64,000 bases of DNA, from NCBI RefSeq assembly GCF_000227135.1, contig NC_018261.1, positions 647,453 to 711,452 of the forward strand. The letters are read 5' to 3'. The notes beneath the pieces are model-generated. The model made no database searches and was not told the origin of the DNA. It was given only the letters and a program-made list of their open reading frames with translations. This DNA is from Leishmania donovani (Eukaryota; Euglenozoa; Kinetoplastea; Trypanosomatida; Trypanosomatidae). This document shows, one piece after another, positions 28,573-38,829 of this stretch. Position numbers and translations under genes: made by a program. Every line of letters starts with the position of its first letter. Position 1 is the first letter of the stretch.

Positions 28573-31500
28573 TCAACGACCCGTGAACGGTTTGAAAAGG
28601 AGTTCGCCGGTCAGCGAGTCGCGCGTGCTTGCGAGATGGCGCAACATTCCCAGTCGACGTCGCCGGCCCGTTTCGAGTTCCAGTAGCTGGTCTTCCACGC
28701 GATGCTGCCTCTCCAACGACGTGGCGCGGGTCTTTAGTGCGTCCGTTGGCGTTGTGCTGTACATGTCCACGCGCTGAAGCGCCGTGTGTGTTGCCATCGG
28801 CAAACCGGCAGTCAGTGGCGCATGCTCTGCGCCAACGGAGACGGGCGTGGCACCCAGCTGCAAATCAAAACCAGGAGCAGCCATTTTTTCAGGACCCGCC
28901 GTGCGCTCACTGGGCAACAGATCGCACTGTGTCGAGGTGCTAATGCGATCTGTGGCCGCGGAGACTTGCGGACGAGGTGGCTTCGGGCAGCCTAAATCCT
29001 CTGTCGGCTGCCGCGCGGCACACGAGGAGGCACCACGGCGAGGGTGCATCTGCATATGCGGCTGCTCTTCCGGCTTCCTCTCTTGTAGCCAACGATGTTG
29101 CGTTGCCTGTCTACGTTCTCGTAGCGCAGCGGCGTCTGCGTACATACGTGCACCGTCGATGGAACTCGCTCCCCACAGCTCTGCGACCTGGGGCAGAGGC
29201 GGTTGTCTGGCGGGTAAAGTTGCCACTAAGGGGCACGAGGGGCCCTTTGCCCGTGCAGTCGCCACTGCATCGACCTCCTCTGAGCTCGACACGGAGACGT
29301 CTGCCACCACTGCAGCGTCACCCACGATATCCTGCCTAGAGGTGCCATGCCATGCTTTGGCTGCGCTTTCAGATTTCTCTGTCCGCGATGCCTGCTCCAG
29401 CTGAGTCCCTGGCGCTGGCGCCGCCGCCGCCGCACCCGCAGCAACACCGGCAACGTGAGAGCTCTTCAGCTCACGAAGTTTGTCTCGGCAGATGCGCGCA
29501 CTATGCGGGGCGACGGTTGGATGAAATGGTGGCGACGCCACTTCTTCATGAAGCGCTGCGTCTGCCGCTTTACGTGCTTTCGTCGCCTCCAGCCTCAAGA
29601 GCGAGGCGCGTGTGTGCAGTGGCGCCTGTGCCGGGGCGGACCTGCTGCGACGACGAGGTGAAGAGATGGGCCGCTCGCTCACGTAGTCGTCGCTGCTCCC
29701 ACTTCGGCCGCCGTGCCGGACGCTCGAGTGGCGTTTGCTCGCACACGCCAGCTCAATGCCCCCTGTGAGCGGGTCGCAGTGAATTTTGGTGGATGCGTTC
29801 CACCGAGGCGGTGGTGCGTCAGCCGTTCGTTGGGACATCTGCGAGGCATACCGCTTGTCATGAGAAACAATGCCAGAACCCGCGCCACGGCGAGCCGACG
29901 CAGACGGAAATGGATAAAGCCTAGCGAGAAGGGCCCGCACGCTCGGCTTCTTCGCCGAGCAATTCGGTGGCTGGTGAGGCTCACTGGCAGCCACCTCTTC
30001 CTCTACGCGCCGCAGCAGCGGGGGTGCCACATTCCACCGATTCATGGGAAAGTAAGGCGCGCTGCAGCCCAGAAAGCGGTGCACTGATGGCGAAGCACTG
30101 TCCGTTCGTGTCTCACGAGGGGCAGACACTAGACCCCCTCCAAGGCCGTCAAACCAAGTGCCGCGGCGAACGCTCGCTTCACTACTAGCACAAGACGGTA
30201 TCATCACGTGCCGCTCTGTGCCGACGGGCGGCGACGCCGGGAAACCACTAAGTCGTCGTGAAGAGAGCGGCGGCGCTACATATGGCGACCTCTGGACTCG
30301 ACTTTGTCCACTGCAATGGCCAGCCACGTCATCTGAGACGACGGGCGCAGCCTGCGAGGCGGCGGAGGCTATCTTTGCGCCCTTGCCATCCTTCTCATTA
30401 TCCACGTAGTCGATGCGAGCAACCTCCTCCTGTGTCGTATCGGCTGGGAAGCGCAAAACTCTCTCCACCGCCTCGCGGTGCACAAAATCTCCGCTGCGGC
30501 TGTTCCGGTTGAGGCCGACTCTGGCTTTCGTGGCAAACATCGTTGCAGACCACGCTGCCTTCGTGTCCGCCATCGGCGACGATGCATGCTTCTCTTGTAT
30601 CATGGCCGCAGACCGTTGCGGTACGTCGGAAGCGTTCGCCTGCGATGGAGGCGAGCCTTTCACGCTCCGCCTCCATTTCATAGGGGAGGCGGTCAGCTGA
30701 GCCGGCAGCGGAGAGTTCGGCGAAGCGGAGCTGAAATGGATGCGCGCGACGGACACACTGCGGTGCCGCAGCTGCGACTCCTCCGCCTTCTCAAACCCGT
30801 CCGAGACGCCGGTCGAGGAGGTAGGCGCAGAGGAACTCGTTTCTTCCCACATCTCTGGCACAACCGGCGAGTTGTCGAGAGCCAAGCCGATTACGCGCGG
30901 GGAAGGAGAGGTGGAATCATGTCCTACGCCGCTGCTGTCGCGCATGGCCGGCGCTGTCTCCACTTGCGGCAACGCGCCGTTGCCGTCCTCATCGGTCATG
31001 GCCAGCAAATCCTCCATGTACGAGCGCGCCGGGGCCGGTCTGCGACAAAACATCTCCGACGCCCTAGATGACGACAGCGAGGGGGACTCCGGGCCTGCGC
31101 GACTGCCAGCCGCGCTCTTCAGTTCCGCTTGCTCGCTTTCTCTCGGGTCCCCACCCGCATACTGCGTGGGTCGGTGCGGTGACGGAGAGGAGCCGCGGTA
31201 AAAGTCTATGATGCCGCAAAGTGGAGAAGGTGGCGCTGGCGGTGAAGAAGACTCTCTAGTCGACGCGCTGAGGAGCTGCGTACCTGAGGCAGGGGGAGAA
31301 GCGATAGTGCTCGCCTGCGCGGAATGCTTCACGGCCTTCGTCGTCGGCGCCACCGAGCGAGCAAACGTCTTTCGGATCGGGTGAAAGGAATGATGGCTGG
31401 CGCCAGAGGCCGGCGAGGGCGAAGCAGAGGTGGATTCGCTTCCCCAAGTAACGGGCGCCGGCGAGGCCTCTAACTCCGAATACGTCGACGCCGCCGTTTC

Positions 31501-31578
31501 GATTGTATGCGCTCGGTTCGCCTCTTCGAGGACGATAACCGGAGCCTTGCGCACCGGGGTAGCTCGAAGGGGCAGCAT
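28573..31578 (-). CDS. Large low-complexity hypothetical protein
   Basis: 1001 residues, ATG 31578, stop 28575-28573. Most of the chain is Ser/Ala/Pro/Arg-rich and predicted disordered, without membrane segments or signal peptide. Ordered-looking pieces are a short acidic motif MEDLLAMTDEDGNG (about 192-205), a helical stretch RASLLRLEATKARKAADAAL (about 655-680) followed by FHPTVAPHSARICRDKLREL, another helix DAAALRERRQATQHRWLQER (about 810-830), and a C-terminal helix ERQHRVEDQLLELETGRRRR ending in LLFKPFTGR. This pattern of isolated charged helices joined by PF/FHP motifs is common in kinetoplastid cytoskeletal proteins, but no family is recognised and no function is assigned. The coding call rests on length and on the lack of stops over 3 kb. 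Confidence 0.72.
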   Translation of the reverse strand: MLPLRATPVRKAPVIVLEEANRAHTIETAASTYSELEASPAPVTWGSESTSASPSPASGASHHSFHPIRKTFARSVAPTTKAVKHSAQASTIASPPASGTQLLSASTRESSSPPAPPSPLCGIIDFYRGSSPSPHRPTQYAGGDPRESEQAELKSAAGSRAGPESPSLSSSRASEMFCRRPAPARSYMEDLLAMTDEDGNGALPQVETAPAMRDSSGVGHDSTSPSPRVIGLALDNSPVVPEMWEETSSSAPTSSTGVSDGFEKAEESQLRHRSVSVARIHFSSASPNSPLPAQLTASPMKWRRSVKGSPPSQANASDVPQRSAAMIQEKHASSPMADTKAAWSATMFATKARVGLNRNSRSGDFVHREAVERVLRFPADTTQEEVARIDYVDNEKDGKGAKIASAASQAAPVVSDDVAGHCSGQSRVQRSPYVAPPLSSRRLSGFPASPPVGTERHVMIPSCASSEASVRRGTWFDGLGGGLVSAPRETRTDSASPSVHRFLGCSAPYFPMNRWNVAPPLLRRVEEEVAASEPHQPPNCSAKKPSVRALLARLYPFPSASARRGAGSGIVSHDKRYASQMSQRTADAPPPRWNASTKIHCDPLTGGIELACASKRHSSVRHGGRSGSSDDYVSERPISSPRRRSRSAPAQAPLHTRASLLRLEATKARKAADAALHEEVASPPFHPTVAPHSARICRDKLRELKSSHVAGVAAGAAAAAPAPGTQLEQASRTEKSESAAKAWHGTSRQDIVGDAAVVADVSVSSSEEVDAVATARAKGPSCPLVATLPARQPPLPQVAELWGASSIDGARMYADAAALRERRQATQHRWLQERKPEEQPHMQMHPRRGASSCAARQPTEDLGCPKPPRPQVSAATDRISTSTQCDLLPSERTAGPEKMAAPGFDLQLGATPVSVGAEHAPLTAGLPMATHTALQRVDMYSTTPTDALKTRATSLERQHRVEDQLLELETGRRRRLGMLRHLASTRDSLTGELLFKPFTGR

Positions 31579-33650
31579 TTTCGTTTAGCTTTTCCGCCCT
31601 TTTTGGCCTGCCAGTACGCGTGTGGCTTCACCATGCAAAGGGAAAAGAACGACGACGCTGTGATGGGCGTTTTACCTCTCTCTATGACCAGAGGGTAGCC
31701 GATGCGCAATCGGAGTCTAATGGGCAACAATGTCTATGCAGCTTGTAAGCCTGTATATGAAGGAGCGGTTTGGTGTGTGCGTGTATGCGGCCTCCTCTGC
31801 TGTTGCGAGCGCTGGCGCGGTGGAACGGGCGGCCGCCGACGCAAAGGAAACAAAGCGAAGCACCGGTTCTCCTCCATGAATGTTTGGGAGGGGCGTTCGC
31901 ACGAATCAACCAAACGCGGTGTCGCTTTCCTTCCTTTCACCGGTCGCCCTCTTTTTCTTTGATCGTACACCCAGACCCACTTGGCTCCGCAGATGGCACG
32001 GCAGCGGTGAGCTCTCGGGCAGGTAGCGGGACACCCAACTCCAGCGAAGGAGGCGTCGGCAGCGCGGAAAAGAAGAAAAAAAAAATGGAGCACAACAGAG
32101 GCTACCTGATGGAGACGTGTGTCACTGGAGGGGTGCGACCGTTGAGATAGCACGGATCAAGAATCGACGCGAGCATTTTGGTGAGCCGGTTACGCAGTAG
32201 AGCTTGAACTTGCACCTTCTGCATTGTGGAGAGACAGGGAGAGGTCTTCTTTGTAGAGTGAACGCACGCGCGCGCATGTTCACAGACGGCGCGCCGTCTG
32301 CACTTGCATCAACCGCGACACGGCACGTAGCCCTCCAGCTAGTTTGCTTCATTATTATTTCCTGTCACGAAGAAAGGCGAAGCGAAGGGGGAGGTGATGG
32401 GGACAGAAAAGGTAACGACGTCAAAACTGCCTTCCACTTTTTTTTTGGGGGGGGGGGTGGTGGTTCCTTCGTCACTTTTCGCTGGTTTTGTTTACGTCTT
32501 CGATGTTCATGCAGTCTGGCACTCACGCAGACGGACAAGGCTGAGCAAACGAACGCACACGAACCAAACCAAGAACCATCACTGCGCACGCACGCATAGA
32601 CAAACTGGCTCAGGCACTTGCGCACCAGCCTTCACGTGCTCACCAACAATCTGTTGGGCCACAGCAAGCCACCAAGACGCACAGGACGACATTAGGGCGC
32701 TCCGTGTTCATAAATACTAAGATAAACGAAACCTCCCGCAAACAAAACAAAACACACACGCAAAACGAGAGGAAATAGCACACAGCACTAACGCTGAATT
32801 GTTTCCGGACACTGCACCATACACCGAGGTCCGCCCCGCCTCCCTACATGCCCTGCGACAGGGTATCAACCAAAGCAAACAAACAGCAAGGGGGAGTACG
32901 GCGAGAGTAAAAGAAAGCAAGCGTTGCGCACGTGCACACAAACACCATCGGATGCCATCATAACCGCGGCACGCACTCAGATCTGCCGCCTGAAATGCAG
33001 AGCATGAGACGATTATATCCACCCGTTGCTGCATCTCTACCACACCGTGCGTGCCAGCCACACAAGCACAACCCCGGCAAAAGAAAAACGAAAGAAAGCT
33101 CGCGCTCTAACACGCACGCTGTTCATGTTTGCAGTAGCTGCTTGCTGTGCGCCCTGATCATCATGTATGTCTGCAAGCCCCATAGATGGTTGCGTGTTTT
33201 CTTCCGTTGCCTTATCTTGGCCTCCTTGGGAAGTCCGTCGTTCACGCGCCTTTTCAGCGGTGATTCGCCTTTTTCTCCATCCATTTCGCTGTGGTGAGTT
33301 TCGGTTTCCGGATATACACCTCCACGCATACCCACGACCGCTGCCAACGCCGCTGAAGCTCTCCATCTACATCCCGGCCACGACCCTAAAGTGGGGACCA
33401 GTAGTCGACACACCTGAACATCGTACCGGGGCTTCTCATGCACCTCTTCCGTTGCCCCCCAGAAGTTAGATAATAGCACGACGACGGCACACCGACAGAC
33501 ACCCACACAGGCGCGGGCATGCATTCGGGAGAATGAGCGGCAGCTTCATCGATGTGTTTGGGTATGTCTTTTTTTTTTTTTTTGCTACCTGCGGAGAAAA
33601 GACTTGAACCAGCGACGGTGGCCCTGCCTTCGTGTGTGCTATTGCTTGCG
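31579..33650. other. Intergenic region, no gene seen
   Basis: 2.1 kb spacer. It contains a T9G11 run (32438-32457) and a T15 run at 33569-33583, the latter in the 3' flank of the neighbouring gene (A15 in the sense strand). No frame with a domain was seen on either strand. Confidence 0.5.
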
Positions 33651-34709
33651 TTAGGTGGTGCTCTTGCAGTTTTCAACCTTCTCACCGTCCGTGCAGATGC
33701 CCAGCAGACGCGACGTGTTTACATTGCTGCTCTTGAACCAGTACTTGATGGTGTTGGCTACATCGGCCGTATTGGCGTCCTCGGCGATGTCGCTCAGTTG
33801 CACGAGCTCGCCCTTTGTGTACACCACCATGAGCAGTGGTGCGGCCATCTCCGCGTTGGCACCGTCGCTGGTGACGATCATGAGCCAGTTCTCTGCCTCC
33901 TCACTGGTGCGCCTAGATAGAGCCAGGGCGATACGGCCCACGGTGGAGTCGAGCAGGTTCACCTCGCTGCGTTCCTGCACCGCCAGCTCCGGGTTGTTCA
34001 CCTCCGCCTCGGCGAGCTTGCTCAACTGGAAGTACAAAGCATCGGCGGAGTGGTTTATCATTTTCTCGAAACCAAGCAGGATTTCGTCGTTGTACAGCTG
34101 CGCGCAATCATCGCATGTGATGTATTTGCGGAAGGCGTTGCAGTATGCTGATTCCTTCGTTTCCGGGCACTTTTGGCCCGAGCACTCCGTGTCAAGCAGA
34201 CCCACCTGCGGGCACGGGCTCGTGCCCGCCGCCCCCAAAGACCAGTAGGCGGACGGTGCAGCCACAATGGTGTGCTTATCCTGCGACTTTAGCCAGCCAA
34301 GGATCGACGTGGTGTTGACCAGCGTGTCGGCACTGATGGTAGCGGATCCAGTGAGGAGGTTGACGAGCGGGTTCGCCGTGCTTTTGGCTGCGATCGTTGC
34401 AAACTGCCCACCCGCTTTGGAGAGAAGGCGCATAAAGGGGGACTTGTTGCTCCTCAAGGCGCGGCCCACTGACATGGGCGACAGCCCCTTCGCAACAATC
34501 ATTACCATCTTCGGCTTTCTAGTATCGCCGACAGTTTTGCGGGCTGTGTTGGAGACGACAGCCAGGCATGCCAGGAGAAGGAAGACTACGGCGGTGACGA
34601 GCACGGTGCGGCGCAGAGCACGGGCGTGCAGGGCCTCTTTCACCTCGGCATTGGTGTGAGTGCCAGGTTCCTTCGGCGGCGGCGGCACCTTCTTGGGAAG
34701 TGACGGCAT
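33651..34709 (-). CDS. Type II membrane protein with a degenerate alkaline-phosphatase/NPP-like ectodomain
   Basis: 352 residues, ATG 34709, stop 33653-33651. A Pro/Lys-rich N-terminal tail (SLPKKVPPPPKEPG) is followed by one hydrophobic helix (about 35-54, VLVTAVVFLLLACLAVV), giving a type II membrane topology. The lumenal part starts with KPKMVMIVAKGLSP, where the alkaline-phosphatase superfamily normally has a metal-binding Asp (for example VDGLRxD). It continues with ANPLVNLLTG (the usual NxxxLLTG after the nucleophile region), SILGWLKSQDKHTIVAAP and ENWLMIVTSDGANAE, where active members have SDHG. Six or more cysteines in the middle (CPQVGLLDTECSGQKCPE, CNAF, CDDC) suggest disulphides and surface or lumenal location. 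The fold call is moderate; loss of Asp and His ligands suggests a non-catalytic protein. Confidence 0.55.
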   Translation of the reverse strand: MPSLPKKVPPPPKEPGTHTNAEVKEALHARALRRTVLVTAVVFLLLACLAVVSNTARKTVGDTRKPKMVMIVAKGLSPMSVGRALRSNKSPFMRLLSKAGGQFATIAAKSTANPLVNLLTGSATISADTLVNTTSILGWLKSQDKHTIVAAPSAYWSLGAAGTSPCPQVGLLDTECSGQKCPETKESAYCNAFRKYITCDDCAQLYNDEILLGFEKMINHSADALYFQLSKLAEAEVNNPELAVQERSEVNLLDSTVGRIALALSRRTSEEAENWLMIVTSDGANAEMAAPLLMVVYTKGELVQLSDIAEDANTADVANTIKYWFKSSNVNTSRLLGICTDGEKVENCKSTT

Positions 34710-34731
34710 CTGTTCCCCCCCCCCCGACTGA
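34710..34731 (-). promoter_or_regulatory. 5' UTR G11 tract after a CAG acceptor
   Basis: In the sense direction CTCAG (34731-34727) is followed by TC, a run of eleven G (34725-34715) and AACAG before the ATG at 34709. The first CAG is a possible spliced-leader acceptor, which would place the G-run inside the short 5' UTR. Confidence 0.4.
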
Positions 34732-35859
34732 GCAGGTGAGAGTAGTACTACGAGTCTGTGAGAATGCCCGAGAGTCTGAGGGTGCCTCTACGAGCTTACG
34801 TGATCGATAAGGCGAAAGCAGCGTGCGTGTTAGAGAGAAGCGTATGACACGGTCTTTCCGTGCAACAGAAGGCGTCGACGCACACAGCGTCTGCCTTCCG
34901 CGGCGATGTCCGCTTATGGACAACCGAAAATAATAACTCAATAAAAAAAGAGAGAGTGTGGTGAGCACAAGTGTCTACGACAAAGCCTGACCGTGCGAGA
35001 AACACACTGCACGCCTCTCGACAGAAGAGGGCAGTGGAGGTACACAAAATAAGAAGGGGTGAGGGGGGAAGGACGCGACAAACTCAAGCGCCACTCTCCA
35101 GCAAACAGGATGTTATGCACGCTGGTATCGGTACTAATGCGAACAGAAGCCCATGCAGGAGCACACAGAGAGGACAACACGGTAATTACCTACGCGAGAG
35201 AGAAAAACAGACAAGACCCGGAGAGCCGACACACAGAAGGGGAGAGAGAGCGAGACAGAAGATCGTCCTTTACTAGAGATGTGCAACCGCCGTTTGTGAG
35301 AAGCCCGCAGGTGCGCACAAGAACAACAAAAAAGGGGAAAGGGGCGCCGAGGAGGGGGCGATCGAGCGGGGTCGACGACGTCGAGAGGAAATAGATGAGC
35401 CTCGTCGCGCGCGCACACAGGTGACCGGGGGAAAAACAAACTTCAGCAATACTCTCGGACAAAGTCCAAAATAAAACGATGCGATGAAGAGCAAACCAGC
35501 TACCCTTTGCATGTCGCTTGTGCTTTCGGGGTGCCAGGGAGAAATGCCGACGAGCGCGTCCGTTCATACACGAGGCGGCGAGGGAGGAGTACAGGTGACG
35601 AGTCACGGCGATGAGAACAAGGGAAGGAAAAAAAAGTGACAGGCAAAGGTGAAGGGGTGCAGTTGTGCAGAGGAGCGGAGGGGGTAGGGTGTAGCCAAAT
35701 CGTGCAGCTTCCCCTCCAACAGAAAGGAGGCATTTCGAATGCCCCCTTCTTTTTTCAAGTCCATGAAGAAGTCCCGTTAGAAATGAATCCGTTCGTCGCG
35801 TGTGCTGCCAATGCGTGTCGAAGGGTGTTCCATGGAGACTTTCCGTGGATCTTCTTGAA
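34732..35859. other. Intergenic region, no gene seen
   Basis: Mostly purine-rich on plus (35040-35440 in particular), with pyrimidine-rich sense-strand tracts. No supportable gene. Confidence 0.5.
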
Positions 35860-37495
35860 TTCAATTTTTTTTCGGTATCTCTCCCGACACCTTTCGCGTA
35901 GGGCAGTTAAGAGTAAGTAAGTGACCTCTGCTGCACTGCCTCGTACTGATGGGCTCTCCTTCGCTCACCTCTCCTTCCCGTGTAAACAACGGGCAAGCAA
36001 AGTAAACGACAAAGACTAGCATGAAACTGTTTGGAGTGAGGGGGACCATTACCAACAGCCGGATAAGCAAGAGGCACACGTTTTTCAGCACAAAGACGAA
36101 AAGGAAGAGCCCACCTAAGCCTACTGAGAAGGGATCCTTGACAAGGCAAGAGGGGCAGGTGATACACAGCTGCCCCATCCTGAGATGGGGCAAGCCGGCC
36201 ACCTGCTTCAGTTTCGTGCGCGGCGATCGTCTCTCTTGCTGAGCGCCACTCTCGTTCGCTGCAGTCGGATTCCTCATCAGAGTGGTGACACCCTGGATGC
36301 TCCGTCTGACAAAAACAACGGTGGCCGGAGAACTCGAAAAAGCGCTCGCGCGACGTTGCGGTACCGACGACAGTGGGGTCTGTGGCCCACATGGCGTCCG
36401 CTATGTCGTGCAAAGGGCACGTCCCACACTATGCACTGCGCTGAGCCCGCTCGAAGGGACACGCCCGCAGCACTGGCTTGGAGAGTGAAGAGCACAAGAC
36501 CGTCGCGACATGGACTGTCGCAGCTCGTGCCGCTGGACGCGGGATAGGCCGCTTTCACCTGGTCTGGACAAAATACGTTGCGCGATACCAGCGCCCCGAT
36601 GCGCTGCCCCCGAAATTCGGCGCTGTATGGAAAGGTGGGGCCAAGGTCACCGCCGCTGCGCGGCAGCGCTAGCGGGTTCAGCGCAGCGCCACCCACGATC
36701 CAGTCAAACTCCACTAGCAGTAGAAGCCCCGCACTGTAGTACACTATGATCATCTGCCAAGAAGAATCCTGAAGCTGCTCGGCTAGTGCCGCACCAGCGG
36801 CGGCGGACCGCTCGACAGAGTTCAGCGCTATCAGACGCGCTGTGATAGGGAAGCTCTCCAACGCCATGCTCAAGAGAACACCGTGACAATTGAGGGTCTC
36901 CAAGAAACAGCGTCGCCCCACAAGGCCGCCGCGGACGGCAGCAAGGGGCTGCTCAATGGCTGTCCGACTTCTTCCCCGCGTCTCCATGAGACCGCCCAGA
37001 ACGTCCCTGCACGCCGTCCTCCATTGCCTTTGCTTTCTTCGCCACTGTCAATCGGAGCGGAAGAGACACACGGCTACGCTAACCAGCAAAGGACACATCT
37101 TGACCGCAGAAAGAGAGACAGCCCTTTCACTGGGTGCACGGCGTATACGGAGGCGATAGAGTCGCAAAGTCGTTCGTCGACCCCGTAACTCGCGCACCTC
37201 CGGAAATCACTCTTGCTAGAGCCCCGTGAAGAATCACACGCGTGAGCAGAATCACTCCGCTGCGTCGTGCGCGTTACAACGGGATGGGCGGACTCTGGCC
37301 CCCGGCCGAGGTGACAGCCACCAGTGTCAAGATGGCTAAGTCAATAGCAGAGGAGAGCGACTTAAGAGCCAGGCCCACACGGACTGCATCTTCAGCGCCG
37401 GAGGAAAATGTGGTGACGTACACTGTCAACTGCGTGGTGGCCGTCGAGTCATCTGCACATGTGCTGTATGACAGCACCAGGATTTCTGTCTAGCG
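35860..37495 (-). pseudogene. Decayed membrane-protein-like coding remnant
   Basis: Three minus-strand frames in different phases, lying end to end in one orientation, look more like protein than the low-complexity flanks. They are 37477-37274 (about 67 codons, with a hydrophobic helix SSAIDLAILTLVAVTSAGG), 36987-36277 (236 codons, with WQMIIVYYSAGLLLLVEFDW) and 36277-35861 (138 codons, with SVGLGGLFLFVFVLKNVCLL and two further hydrophobic stretches). Balanced residue use and repeated transmembrane-like segments suggest the remains of a multi-pass membrane-protein gene broken by frameshifts and stops. I do not recognise the family; amastin and tuzin were considered, but their signature motifs were not seen. 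A chance origin in moderately GC-rich DNA is still possible. Confidence 0.33.
36171..36192. repeat. Perfect inverted repeat, 9-bp stem and 4-base loop
   Basis: TGCCCCATC (36171-36179), loop CTGA, GATGGGGCA (36184-36192). It can form a GC-rich hairpin in RNA of either strand and lies within the decayed membrane-protein frame. Confidence 0.6.
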
Positions 37496-38829
37496 TACTT
37501 CCTGTTGCGCTTCCTAATCCTCGAGTTGTGTCCATACGAGAAGGCGGAAACAGGACCAAGGAGCAAAGAGGTCATACTCAGATCACCGTTGATTGCGTGC
37601 GTGAACGAGGCTCAGGCAGGAGGAAAGGTAGGGATGAAGAGTGAGCGACTGGGGAGAGGGATCGGTATACAGGTCATGTAACCCGAGAAAGCGCAGCCCC
37701 GAGTTGCCCGCACGCGTGCCACTATTCGACATAATCGACAGAGCTTACCCACGCACACGCGCATCGCCAAGCAAGGCACAGCAGAAAACGACTGGGCTTG
37801 CTTTCAAACGGCACCTGTGACACCGAGACGAGCACCACGACCAAAGCGGTCGTGGTGCTCTTTTCGCTTGGCGCTAGCGGGTAGCACACAGCGCACCAGG
37901 AAGCGGGGACTGGTATGCGAGTGCTCAAGAAGGAAGGCCATAGCAGTGGCACGTGGCGGTCAATCGTCGTTTTACGTCTGGACGTACGCGACCGAGTTCT
38001 CCTTTCTGATTCAGCTCGAATGTTCGGGCGGTAATTCTTTTCGGGGTGCCACCCTCTTCTCCTCTTCCAACTCCCCCAAACAAAACAAACAGAAAATTAA
38101 AAAAAAAAAAGCTAAAAGACACGTCTGTCAGTCGGCAAAACAAATGCGTAATAGGCAGGCAGGCAAGGAGGAGAGCGCAACGTGAAGCGGTCTAGGAGGG
38201 GGGGGGAAGGGACACAATGCACACAACACATGCAGTGAAAAGGCACGCTTCTCGAAACCACGAAGCAACAACAACGAAAAAAAAAGTGAGAGAGAAGCAG
38301 AACAGTGAAATATATGCAGCAGCGAGAGAGAGAAGGCCGCCAGAAATGAAATGATCAAACACAGGAAATCCCTTCGTCCCTTCGTCGCACTGCCTTTACA
38401 CACCACGCGCTCTCACTTCGCGCAAGGCGGAATTACCACAAAAAAAAAGCTGGGTGTTGAAACAAAAAAGGACAGCGGTGCGAAAAACGCTGGGGTGCGT
38501 GTGTATGTGTAGGCGTTCTCGGGCTTATATCACCGTTTTCTGTTGGCATAGGTTGCTGTTGTTTTTCTTGTTTAGCCTCCTATGAGAACAGTGCGCAGGG
38601 CATGCGAGCGCGTGTGCCGGTGCCCGCGTTTTCAAAATGAGGCAAGTGGCTGCGGTGCGCGGCTGCGTGTGCACTGCAAGAGGACACAAGCGGCTATGGA
38701 ACCGTCCGCTATAATACACGTGGGCACATTCGAAAAGGGAACACGTATACGACTGCAGACACAGACAGCCGCACAGTTGCGTGAGAAAGCAAAAAGCGGA
38801 GCAAAGAAAAATATAAATCAAATGAGACA
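37496..38829. other. Intergenic region with a strong hairpin, no gene seen
   Basis: Mixed sequence to about 37960, then A-rich low-complexity DNA (38090-38490) with a G-run near 38198. It includes the hairpin at 37830-37860 and a 20-base word (38611-38630) that recurs near the right end of the window. No supportable coding frame. Confidence 0.5.
37830..37864 (+). repeat. Perfect 13-bp hairpin followed by T4
   Basis: GAGCACCACGACC (37830-37842), loop AAAGC, GGTCGTGGTGCTC (37848-37860), then TTTT. On the plus strand this has the shape of an intrinsic terminator; on the minus strand (the direction of transcription) it is a stem preceded by A4. The stem is perfect and well above chance for its length. 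Its role in a kinetoplastid is unknown. Confidence 0.75.

Noticed and set aside
33586..33650. Possible tRNA (a TTGAACC-like word resembling a T-arm)
   Set aside because: The flanking bases do not form a T-stem and no anticodon or acceptor stem could be drawn.
36277..36987. Amastin or tuzin gene at the decayed membrane-protein locus
   Set aside because: The cysteine-containing amastin signature and the usual four-helix spacing were not found, and no tuzin-like motif was seen.
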